Assembly: GCA_024959975.1 (NCBI GenBank)
Contig: JANXFM010000140.1
Location: 1 to 23,327 of the forward strand
From: Flavobacteriales bacterium
GTDB lineage: Bacteria > Bacteroidota > Bacteroidia > Flavobacteriales > UBA7430
Reading direction: 5' to 3'
Length of the DNA: 23,327 nt
Shown here piece after piece: positions 16,000 to 23,163 of the stretch (position 1 is the stretch's first letter; every line of letters begins with the position of its first letter). The notes below the pieces were generated by a model. That model saw only the letters and a program-made list of their open reading frames with translations. It was not told the DNA's origin and made no database searches. Made by a program: the position numbers and the translations under genes.

Positions 16000-16104
16000 T
16001 TAACCTTTCTTAGCTTTTTTTAGCCTCTTTTCTGCTTTTTTTTCTTTTGGAGTTTTAGTTGCTTCTTTTTTAACGTTTTTCTTTGTGTCTTTACCTTTTC
16101 CCAT
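16000..16104 (-). CDS. Small lysine-rich protein, 34 aa
   Basis: The 34-codon frame begins MGKGKDTKKNVKKEATKTPK and ends in LKKAKKG. Roughly half of the residues are Lys, and there are no aromatic residues or Cys. I recall similar short Lys-rich 'MGKGKDxKK' proteins annotated in other Bacteroidota, which supports a real gene, but no function is known. Nucleic-acid or ribosome binding is a guess from charge. It lies between the two palindromic elements on the minus strand, 11 bases after the stop of the open frame at 16116-16211. No promoter was found immediately upstream. Confidence 0.6.
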   Translation of the reverse strand: MGKGKDTKKNVKKEATKTPKEKKAEKRLKKAKKG

Positions 16105-16115
16105 GATGTTTTCTG

Positions 16116-16211
16116 TTAAATGTTTGTTATTAGTTTCTCTATTTTATCACCGTACTCATTATTCCTGATGTGAAATCCCATTCTAACTAAATCATTATAT
16201 GAATTAAGCAC
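16116..16211 (-). pseudogene. Short open frame starting at palindrome 2 box; possible gene fragment
   Basis: From a GTG inside the box of palindrome 2, 31 codons read on to a TAA at 16116-16118, ending GFHIRNNEYGDKIEKLITNI. The composition is protein-like (charged helix-like end), but only GTG at 16211 or ATG at 16181 could start it. It may be a small cassette gene or the tail of a truncated one. The frame stays open upstream through part of the palindrome to a stop at 16263-16265. Confidence 0.3.
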
Positions 16212-16342
16212 AACGGGCTCGTATAAACGCAGTAGCGGATTATATGCTCTCGTATTTTTGGTTTAGAAATATACCTAAATAAACACAAAAACGGTTCAAG
16301 TTTTCACTTAAACTGCTATTGCGTTTTTACAATGTTGTATGC
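16206..16342. repeat. Palindromic attC-like element 2
   Basis: The left end carries the same 9-base box AAGCACAAC (16206-16214). The right end has GTTGT (16334-16338), six bases past an arm near 16313-16330. That arm pairs with GTATAAACGCAGTAGCGG (16221-16238) over about 18 bases, with one mismatch and G-U pairs. The arms are offset asymmetrically from the boxes, as in element 1, and the central region is about 75 bases. It sits seven bases downstream of the minus-strand ORF ending at 16350. From memory, related palindromes with a TATACGAGCCCGTTGT end recur in many Flavobacteriia. Confidence 0.6.
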
Positions 16343-16349
16343 CGTTATT

Positions 16350-16562
16350 TTATTCAGCTGAATTAAGCATTCTACTTTTGAAATAAGCATAGAAACTTGT
16401 AATTATTGCTAAAGAAGAAATCATCGTCATTACAGTTCCAGGAACAAACTTTACATATCCGCCTAAATCCATAAATAGGAAATAGCCCACATCTGCCAAA
16501 CCACCTGCAATAGCAGCAAGAAAAATGGCATTCTTATTTACTTTCCAAATGAAGAAAAGCAA
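16350..16562 (-). pseudogene. Small membrane protein, probably 5'-truncated
   Basis: About 70 codons encode two hydrophobic segments, AIFLAAIAGGLADVGYFLFM and, after GGYVKFVPG, TVMTMISSLAIITSFYAYF, with a short charged tail. The only in-frame start is TTG at 16562. The frame opens six codons further upstream at a stop and contains no ATG before residue 30. The abrupt beginning suggests a gene that lost its N-terminus. I do not recognise the family. It is on the minus strand, with palindrome 2 directly after its stop. Confidence 0.5.
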
Positions 16563-16752
16563 AAAAGTTTCGTCTTTATCTTATCTACAGAAAAAACAGA
16601 AAGACCCGTTTGGCAAAAGATAGGGATGTAAAGAAGGGCTACTAAAAGCTAACACCCAACTGCTAAAGGCTTTTATAGAAAACTAAATCGAAATAATTCC
16701 ATCATAAAAGAGGGTTTTCTTACCTTAGCAGCTCAATTTTCAACCCGCAATT

Positions 16753-18096
16753 ATGAACTTGAATGCACTTACTGCAATATCTCCGGTTGACGGTCGTTAC
16801 CGTAGAGCAGGGAAAGAACTGGCTGCTTATTTTTCCGAATACGCTTTAATTCGATACCGCGTAAGAGTGGAGATTGAATATTTCATCGCTTTATGTGAAA
16901 TTCCCCTTCCACAGTTAAAAAATATCGACAAGACTCTTTATAAACCATTAAGAGCTATTTACAAAGACTTTACGGAAGATGATGCTCAGGCAATTAAAGA
17001 CATTGAAAAAGTAACCAATCACGATGTAAAAGCAGTTGAGTACTTTATCAAAGAAAAATTTGATGCGCTTAAACTAGAAGAATACAAAGAATTCATTCAC
17101 TTTGGCTTGACTTCACAAGACATCAATAATACTTCGGTACCCCTTTCTCTTAAAGAAGCAGTATTAGAGCAATACCTTCCACAATTGGAAGAGGTAATCG
17201 GAAAACTGAAAGAGCTTGCTACAGCATGGAAAGACATCCCCTTGTTGGCTCGAACTCATGGACAGCCAGCCTCCCCTACTCGTATGGGGAAAGAGATTGA
17301 AGTATTTATTGCTCGTTTAAACCGTCAGGTAGAGCAATTAAAAACAGTTCCTTTCTCTGCTAAATTTGGTGGTGCAACGGGTAACTTTAATGCACACCTG
17401 GTGGCCTATCCAAAAAATGACTGGCTAGCTTTTGGAAATCACTTTGTAAACGATGTATTAGGCTTAGATCGCTCCCATCCAACCACACAAATTGAGCATT
17501 ACGATAATTTGGCCGCTCTTTTTGATGCGATGAAGCGTATCAACAATATCCTTTTAGATTTAGATCGCGATATATGGACCTATATCTCTATGGATTATTT
17601 CAAGCAAAAAATTAAAGAAGGCGAAGTAGGTTCTTCTGCCATGCCACATAAAGTAAACCCTATTGACTTCGAAAATTCAGAAGGTAATATCGGTATTGCA
17701 AATGCTTTATTTGAACACTTGGCTGCCAAGCTTCCTGTTTCACGATTACAAAGAGATCTGACAGATTCTACGGTATTAAGAAATGTAGGTGTTCCGTTGG
17801 CTCATACAAGTATTGCTTTTGGTGCTCTTTTAAGAGGTTTAAATAAACTTATTATTAGAGAAGATAATATCTTGGCTGATCTGGAAAACAACTGGGCTGT
17901 AGTTGCTGAAGCCATACAAACCATTCTTCGAAGAGAAGCTTACCCTTCACCTTACGAAGCTCTGAAGGGTCTGACAAGGACCAATGCTGGGATTACAAAA
18001 TTGAGTATTGCCGATTTTATCGACACTTTAGACGTAAGCGATGAATTGAAAGCTGAATTGAAACAGATTACTCCTCAAAACTATACGGGAATCTAA
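16753..18096 (+). CDS. purB: Adenylosuccinate lyase
   Basis: The 447-residue product belongs to the fumarase/aspartase superfamily. It catalyses two beta-eliminations in purine synthesis: SAICAR to AICAR, and adenylosuccinate to AMP plus fumarate. Visible blocks are FGLTSQDINNTS (about 116-127), RTHGQPASPTRMGKE (about 167-181) with the catalytic His, and the flexible signature loop SSAMPHKVNPIDFEN (about 294-308) with the catalytic Ser. Length is normal. It is transcribed alone and closed by a strong terminator. TACCTTAG at 16721-16728 is a one-mismatch -7 candidate upstream. Confidence 0.97.
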   Translation: MNLNALTAISPVDGRYRRAGKELAAYFSEYALIRYRVRVEIEYFIALCEIPLPQLKNIDKTLYKPLRAIYKDFTEDDAQAIKDIEKVTNHDVKAVEYFIKEKFDALKLEEYKEFIHFGLTSQDINNTSVPLSLKEAVLEQYLPQLEEVIGKLKELATAWKDIPLLARTHGQPASPTRMGKEIEVFIARLNRQVEQLKTVPFSAKFGGATGNFNAHLVAYPKNDWLAFGNHFVNDVLGLDRSHPTTQIEHYDNLAALFDAMKRINNILLDLDRDIWTYISMDYFKQKIKEGEVGSSAMPHKVNPIDFENSEGNIGIANALFEHLAAKLPVSRLQRDLTDSTVLRNVGVPLAHTSIAFGALLRGLNKLIIREDNILADLENNWAVVAEAIQTILRREAYPSPYEALKGLTRTNAGITKLSIADFIDTLDVSDELKAELKQITPQNYTGI

Positions 18097-18114
18097 TCGA
18101 ATTGAGATTAAAAC

Positions 18115-18149
18115 AAAAAAGAGGCTATTCTGTGAATAGCCTCTTTTTT
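18115..18149 (+). terminator. Rho-independent terminator after purB
   Basis: A 16-base perfect stem, AAAAAAGAGGCTATTC (18115-18130) with its complement at 18134-18149, is closed by a TGT loop. The stem ends in six T on the 3' side. The A-tract on the 5' side lets it work on the minus strand as well, toward the convergent yajC operon. Confidence 0.95.
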
Positions 18150-18162
18150 ATTTGAAAAACTT

Positions 18163-18222
18163 ACCTGCCGGTAATCAGGTTTGAAAATCTGTCACTACGT
18201 GACATCTCCCCTTCAGGGAAGA
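18163..18222. repeat. Intergenic palindromic repeat cluster after yajC
   Basis: Three hairpins lie in a row: ACCTG/CAGGT (18163-18180), the exact TGTCAC-TAC-GTGACA palindrome (18190-18204), and an imperfect TCTCCCC/AGGGAAGA hairpin (18205-18222). The TGTCACTACGTGACA plus CCCTTCAGGGAAGA combination is one I recall as a frequent intergenic repeat in Bacteroidota. It sits just downstream of the yajC operon and the purB terminator. Confidence 0.6.
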
Positions 18223-18279
18223 GTTTTTCCAAACATCACCTTTTTTATATCCTAAAAGCTGACTGCTGAAAACCGTCAA

Positions 18280-18564
18280 TTAAATTTTGGAAATCGCCGT
18301 TTTATTGATCATAAATTTTGAAGTACCACCATCGGCCTGAATGAGCAAAGTATCCTCATTCACTTCCAATACTTTTGCGTGGATACCACCAATCGTTACG
18401 ATCTTATCGCCTTTTTGAATCTCAGCACGATACTTGGTCTCAGCCTTTTGTTTTTTCACCTGTGGACGGATCATAAAAAAATACATGATTACCACGATTA
18501 AAATTAGAGGCATAAAATTCATGATTCCGCCTGCATCTGGAGCTTGTAATAAAATTGTCAACAT
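18280..18564 (-). CDS. yajC: Preprotein translocase subunit YajC
   Basis: The 94-residue product has one transmembrane helix (about residues 16-32, FMPLILIVVIMYFFMIRPQ). The cytoplasmic domain that follows has the family signature KGDKIVTIGGIHAKVLEV. YajC associates with SecDF in the Sec export machinery and is not essential in most species. The ATG directly follows the stop of the DUF1573 lipoprotein gene, so the two are translationally linked. Length is typical. Confidence 0.95.
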   Translation of the reverse strand: MLTILLQAPDAGGIMNFMPLILIVVIMYFFMIRPQVKKQKAETKYRAEIQKGDKIVTIGGIHAKVLEVNEDTLLIQADGGTSKFMINKTAISKI

Positions 18565-19023
18565 CTACTCTTCTTTTAAATTTACTTGTCCTTTAACAGT
18601 CAATATCTGTTGGCTGGGAACCATATTGGTCGTTAAAGTAACACGTTTGTTTTGTTTTCCTTTTTTCCCTTTGCTGTTAAACTTTACATCAATAACACCA
18701 CTTTCGCCCGGAGCAACAGGTGCTCTTGGCCATTCGGGAACCGTACATCCGCAAGATCCTTTCGCATTTGTGATGATTAAAGGGGTAGAACCTGAATTCG
18801 TGAACCTAAAAGCATATTCAATAACATCTCCCTGATCAATATTCCCAAAATCCCATTCAATCGCTTCAAAGTCCATTTTAGCATCTGTAGGTGTATCTAC
18901 CTGATCTAAACTAACCTCTGTACGTTCTATTTGTCTGGAAACATCAATTTTCGATGTAGCATCCTGCTTACAAGCCATAAGACTCAAACCCAAAAATACG
19001 ATAACAGCACTTTTTTTCATCAT
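18565..19023 (-). CDS. DUF1573 lipoprotein
   Basis: The product is a predicted outer- or periplasm-facing lipoprotein of about 152 residues. It begins MMKKSAVIVFLGLSLMACKQ, a signal peptide with lipobox LMAC. The DUF1573 core shows IEWDFGNIDQGDVIEYAFRF, then the NAKGSCGCTVPEWPRAPVAPGE block and a C-terminal beta strand ending LTVKGQV. DUF1573 is an Ig-like fold, common in Bacteroidota, with no known catalytic role. A longer frame reaches ATG 19071, but the promoter at 19041-19071 lies inside that extension and the signal peptide begins at 19023 (or 19020), so I chose the shorter start. It is followed directly by yajC. Confidence 0.9.
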   Translation of the reverse strand: MMKKSAVIVFLGLSLMACKQDATSKIDVSRQIERTEVSLDQVDTPTDAKMDFEAIEWDFGNIDQGDVIEYAFRFTNSGSTPLIITNAKGSCGCTVPEWPRAPVAPGESGVIDVKFNSKGKKGKQNKRVTLTTNMVPSQQILTVKGQVNLKEE

Positions 19024-19040
19024 TCGTTTTTGATTGGGAA

Positions 19041-19071
19041 CAAATGTAAAATTCTTAAGAGAATTATTCAA
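19041..19071 (-). promoter_or_regulatory. Promoter of the DUF1573-yajC operon
   Basis: On the minus strand TTG (19071-19069), a 20-base spacer and TACATTTG (19048-19041) form a full consensus promoter. The TTG box lies within the last codons of nusB and the TAnnTTTG box just after its stop. The predicted leader to the ATG at 19023 is about 11 bases. Confidence 0.7.
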
Positions 19072-20008
19072 CTAAGCCTCTACCTATTTTTTTCAACTTT
19101 CCTTCTTCCTTAAATCGAATGACCAATTTATCGATTACTCCGTTAATGAACACTTTACTTTTTTGACTAGAATAGTCTTTCGATAATTCTATATATTCAT
19201 TTAAGGTAACCTTAACAGGAATCGTTTCAAAATGCAACAATTCGCATATTGCCATCTGCATTAACAACTGATCCATATCAGAGATTCGCTCTTCACCCCA
19301 ATTACTTGCTGTTTCAACAATATACTTTTTGTATTCTGCTGAATTAGCAAGTGTTCTCTTTAGTAAATTAGATGCATATTTTCTATCGTCCTCATTCTTG
19401 TACAAAGGCAATAATCTACTATACGCATCAGAATCTGATTTAAAAGCTTTTATAGTTTTAATAACCGACAGATTAACAACAGAAAAATCATCTGACCAAT
19501 AAACACTTTTTTCTTCTAAAAATGAGTGCAGATCTTCGTTAGGAGCAATAAACTCCATAAATAAAGCCGAAACAAATTTACGATCATCGATAAATGAAGA
19601 CTCCGACTCGGCCATATAAGTTTTATACAGTTCCGACTCTTGAATTTGACGTAATAATTTAGCCTGAATCTCAGGGCTATCATCCCAATAAACAACTTCT
19701 GACTCAACTTTATCAAGGAGTGATAAATTCGTTGCTAAAAGACCAAGAACCTTATTATCAATAAATTTTGTGTTTGGATCTAAATCTTCTTGTGTAGGAA
19801 GCAACTTGTCTCTACCCTTTTCTATCTTTTTTTCAGCCAGTGATTTTAAATTCACTAACAATACTAATAAGTGAACATACAAGGCGTGCGTCTGATTGAT
19901 ACTCTTTTCCAGTTCACGCTCAAACTTCATTAAATCATCCCCCTCTGAATGAAAGAAAGCATAAAGAATTTGAAGGACTTTAATACGGATATGTCTCCTA
20001 TTTAGCAT
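19064..20008 (-). CDS. nusB: Transcription antitermination factor NusB, long form
   Basis: The 314-residue product is about twice the length of E. coli NusB. The N-terminus MLNRRHIRIKVLQILYAFFH matches the first NusB helix. The C-terminal part (about 170-305) has the conserved AICELLHFETIPVKVTLNEYIELSKDY and SSQKSKVFINGVIDKL blocks. A long helical middle region (about 35-170) is a Bacteroidota-specific expansion. NusB with NusE (S10) binds boxA RNA to prevent early termination in rRNA operons. It lies upstream of the DUF1573-yajC genes, on the same strand. Confidence 0.93.
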   Translation of the reverse strand: MLNRRHIRIKVLQILYAFFHSEGDDLMKFERELEKSINQTHALYVHLLVLLVNLKSLAEKKIEKGRDKLLPTQEDLDPNTKFIDNKVLGLLATNLSLLDKVESEVVYWDDSPEIQAKLLRQIQESELYKTYMAESESSFIDDRKFVSALFMEFIAPNEDLHSFLEEKSVYWSDDFSVVNLSVIKTIKAFKSDSDAYSRLLPLYKNEDDRKYASNLLKRTLANSAEYKKYIVETASNWGEERISDMDQLLMQMAICELLHFETIPVKVTLNEYIELSKDYSSQKSKVFINGVIDKLVIRFKEEGKLKKIGRGLVE

Positions 20009-20060
20009 AGATAATGGGTTTCAATGAACAAAAAAACAGATTGCTTCGGTAAATTTCGCA

Positions 20061-20068
20061 CAAATGTA
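20061..20068 (-). promoter_or_regulatory. TAnnTTTG box ahead of nusB
   Basis: TACATTTG on the minus strand (20068-20061) lies 52 bases before the nusB ATG, in the short gap after the dehydrogenase stop. No TTG is found at the expected distance, so this is a partial match. Confidence 0.4.
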
Positions 20069-20075
20069 TAATTTC

Positions 20076-21170
20076 TTAATTAGATAAAGACTGTTCTATA
20101 CGAGTTTGAGCAATTTGTTTTGCGGCTTCATGGGAAGTAATTCCCTCCAACTCAGATTTCCTTAGGATATCAAGAGTTGTATTATAAATCTCTTTTGTTT
20201 TCGCCAAGGTTTCTTTTTGATCATAACCCTTAATCTCAGAATAAACACTAATTAATCCTCCGGCATTGATTAAGAAGTCAGGAGCATAAATAATTCCCAT
20301 ATCCATAAGCATTTGACCATGTTTTACCTCATCAGCCAATTGATTATTCGCAGCTCCGGCAATAATTTCACAGTTTAAACGACTTAAAGTATAATCATTT
20401 ACCGAAGCACCTAAAGCACAAGGAGCATAAATATCCATATCTATATCATAAATAGCATCACCCTCAACAATCGTAGCACCGTACTTAGCAGCTACCTTGT
20501 TTAATTGTTCTTTACTAATATCATTAATATAGATAACAGAACCTTCTTCAGATAAGTATTTTACTAAGTTCTCCCCAACATTTCCAATACCCTGAACGGC
20601 AATTTTCTTACCTTTCAGATCATCAGACCCCCACTTGTACATAGCAGAAGCTTTCATGCCCATATACACTCCATAAGCTGTAACCGGAGAAGGGTCGCCG
20701 GAACCACCCATAGACTGAGGAATACCCGTAACGTGTTTGGTTTCCTCACGGATCATTTCCATATCGTGAGTCGTCATCCCCACATCTTCGGCAGTGATGT
20801 AATTCCCACTCAACGTTTCAACGAATTTACCAAAACGACGCATTAAATCATCTGTTTTCTCCGTTTTGGCATCCCCGATAATTACCGCTTTACCACCTCC
20901 CAGGTCTAATCCGGAGATTGATGCTTTAAAAGTCATGCCACGTGATAAACGCAATACGTCATTTAAAGCTTCCAATTCATTATTATACTTCCACATTCGA
21001 GTTCCTCCTAGTGCCGGCCCCAAAGCTGTGCTATGAATAGCTATAATGGCTTTTAAACCTGTTTTCTGGTCCTGACAAAAAACAACTTGTTCATGGCCCA
21101 TTTCACTCATTTTACGAATAATCGGATTGTCGGAAGATTGTACATCTTGTACGTCATTTACTTTAATCAT
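20076..21170 (-). CDS. Leucine dehydrogenase-type Glu/Leu/Phe/Val dehydrogenase
   Basis: The 364-residue product performs NAD-dependent oxidative deamination of branched-chain amino acids to 2-oxo acids, or the reverse. The N-terminal substrate domain contains GPALGGTRMW (51-60), Lys82 in FKASISGLDLGGGKA and catalytic Lys94 in GGGKAV, matching the two essential lysines of Bacillus leucine dehydrogenase. The NAD domain has VQGIGNVGENL. Length and motifs fit leucine rather than glutamate dehydrogenase (about 420-450 residues). Strict substrate choice (Leu, Val or Phe) is inferred. It is divergent from the ABC transporter gene. Confidence 0.92.
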   Translation of the reverse strand: MIKVNDVQDVQSSDNPIIRKMSEMGHEQVVFCQDQKTGLKAIIAIHSTALGPALGGTRMWKYNNELEALNDVLRLSRGMTFKASISGLDLGGGKAVIIGDAKTEKTDDLMRRFGKFVETLSGNYITAEDVGMTTHDMEMIREETKHVTGIPQSMGGSGDPSPVTAYGVYMGMKASAMYKWGSDDLKGKKIAVQGIGNVGENLVKYLSEEGSVIYINDISKEQLNKVAAKYGATIVEGDAIYDIDMDIYAPCALGASVNDYTLSRLNCEIIAGAANNQLADEVKHGQMLMDMGIIYAPDFLINAGGLISVYSEIKGYDQKETLAKTKEIYNTTLDILRKSELEGITSHEAAKQIAQTRIEQSLSN

Positions 21171-21237
21171 CTGTTATTTTTATTATTGCTGACTTTTTCT
21201 AAACAGCGTAAAGATTGTATATCTTAGAACTGTATTT

Positions 21238-21268
21238 TTGAAGTCAAATTAATACACTTATAATTTTG
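21238..21268 (+). promoter_or_regulatory. Promoter of the ABC transporter gene
   Basis: TTG at 21238-21240, a 20-base spacer and TAATTTTG at 21261-21268 form a full consensus promoter. The predicted start is near 21275, with a leader of about 37 bases containing an A/T-rich run. Confidence 0.6.
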
Positions 21269-21311
21269 TGCAAAAATACTCTTTTTTTTAAAAAAAAACT
21301 GAATTTAACCC

Positions 21312-23078
21312 ATGGAAGCACTTCGTTATCTAAATAAGTATTTTTGGAAATATCGCTACCGATTTATTTTGGGATTGCTTTTCATCTTTATCTCAAATGT
21401 TTTCGGGCTTTACCCTCCGGTATACATTGGTGAAGTCTTCAATATTATCAGCGATGCACTAAGCGAAAAAACTTCATCAGATGGCACCGTTCAGAGCTTA
21501 GTAAAAAATCAATTAGCCTACTATGCCTTTTTGGTTTTAGCTTTTGCCGCTTGTAAGGGATTATTCATGTTTTTCATGCGCCAAACCATCATTGTTATGT
21601 CGAGAATGATAGAATATGACCTGAAAAACGAAATCTACAATCATTATCAAAGACTCAGTATATCTTTTTACAAAAGGAATAAAACGGGTGATCTGATGAA
21701 CCGGATAAGTGAAGATGTTAGTCGGGTTCGAATGTTTTTGGGCCCTGCCATACTTTACACTACAAACCTCATCATCAGCATTTCTCTTATTATACCAAAA
21801 ATGGCAAGTATAAGTCCGAAACTTACCCTTTACGCACTTAGTCCTTTACCTATTTTAGTGATTGCCATTTACAAGGTTAGTAGTGTTATGAATGTAAAAA
21901 GTGAAATTGTTCAAAGACAACTCTCAAAATTATCTAGTATCAGCCAGGAAACATTTTCGGGCATACGCGTGATAAAATCTTACATCCAGGAAGATTTTGC
22001 TCAAAATCAGTTTATGGATGCTGCCGAAGATTATAAAAAGAAGAATTTATCACTTGTAAAAGTAAATGCCTTATTCTTCCCATTAATGGTTTTACTAATA
22101 GGTTTAAGTACACTTTTCACAATCTATATTGGTGGTATGGAAGCTATAGCTGGTCATATTCAAGTGGGTGATATTGCTACATTTGTAATTTATGTAAACA
22201 TGCTTACCTGGCCCGTAGCTTCTCTTGGTTGGGTAACTTCTATTGTACAAAGAGCTGCGGCTTCACAAGAACGCATCAATGAGTTTATGAATGAACAACC
22301 GGAAATTGAAGATCAAACAACAGGACATAGTAATATTCAAGGAGATATTGAATTTAACAAAGTATCGTTTACCTACCCTGATACCGGAATTCAAGCACTA
22401 AAGAAAATTTCTTTTACCTTAAAACAAGGCGAAACAATAGGGATTATTGGTAAAATTGGTTCAGGAAAAAGTACACTTGCAGAATTACTTTGTCGCATTA
22501 ATGACCCTGACTCAGGAACCATTTGTATCGGAGGGGAAAATATAAAAAACTTAAACCTAAACGACTTAAGAAATGCCATGGGATATGTTCCTCAGGAGTC
22601 ATTTCTATTCTCAGATTCAATTTACAACAATATTGCTTTTGGAGATCAAGATTGCGATGCAGATGCAGTAATGAATGCAGCTAAAAAAGCAGGTATTTAT
22701 AGTAACATTAAACAATTTAAAAAACAGTTTGAAACAATTATTGGTGAAAGAGGGATAACGTTATCGGGAGGTCAGAAACAAAGATTATCTATTGCGCGTG
22801 CACTAATAAGAAAGCCTAAATTTATGCTATTCGATGACTGCTTATCTGCAGTTGATACAGAAACTGAAGAACTCATCCTTCAAAACATCAAAAATCAAAG
22901 CGAGAGTAAATCTTGTATAATCATTTCCCACAGAGCATCTTCCATTAAACATGCAGATCAAATTATTGTATTGAAACAGGGTGAAATTATCGAACAGGGA
23001 GACCATAATACACTTATGAATATGGATGAAGAATATGCCCGTATCTTCAAAAAGCAACTGGTTGAATCTAAATATTAA
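21312..23078 (+). CDS. ABC exporter, fused permease and ATPase
   Basis: The 588-residue half-transporter has a six-helix type 1 exporter membrane domain (about 1-320), followed by an ATPase domain (about 335-580). The ATPase carries Walker A GKIGSGKST (about 379-387) and a Q-loop in GYVPQESFLF. The LSGGQ signature is near 484-488, Walker B is in KFMLFDDCLS, and the switch His is in SHRAS (about 539-543). Walker B ends in Asp-Asp rather than the usual Asp-Glu, so the residue at the catalytic glutamate position is Asp. It should act as a dimer exporting lipids, drugs or peptides (MsbA/MdlB/LmrA class). Substrate cannot be assigned. Confidence 0.93.
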   Translation: MEALRYLNKYFWKYRYRFILGLLFIFISNVFGLYPPVYIGEVFNIISDALSEKTSSDGTVQSLVKNQLAYYAFLVLAFAACKGLFMFFMRQTIIVMSRMIEYDLKNEIYNHYQRLSISFYKRNKTGDLMNRISEDVSRVRMFLGPAILYTTNLIISISLIIPKMASISPKLTLYALSPLPILVIAIYKVSSVMNVKSEIVQRQLSKLSSISQETFSGIRVIKSYIQEDFAQNQFMDAAEDYKKKNLSLVKVNALFFPLMVLLIGLSTLFTIYIGGMEAIAGHIQVGDIATFVIYVNMLTWPVASLGWVTSIVQRAAASQERINEFMNEQPEIEDQTTGHSNIQGDIEFNKVSFTYPDTGIQALKKISFTLKQGETIGIIGKIGSGKSTLAELLCRINDPDSGTICIGGENIKNLNLNDLRNAMGYVPQESFLFSDSIYNNIAFGDQDCDADAVMNAAKKAGIYSNIKQFKKQFETIIGERGITLSGGQKQRLSIARALIRKPKFMLFDDCLSAVDTETEELILQNIKNQSESKSCIIISHRASSIKHADQIIVLKQGEIIEQGDHNTLMNMDEEYARIFKKQLVESKY

Positions 23079-23163
23079 AGCAGCTTTTTATGTTTTTCCT
23101 TTTATTTCAGAATAATTTTTACAAGATTTGAAGGATTGAAAAGAGACAGAACGAAATAAAATC

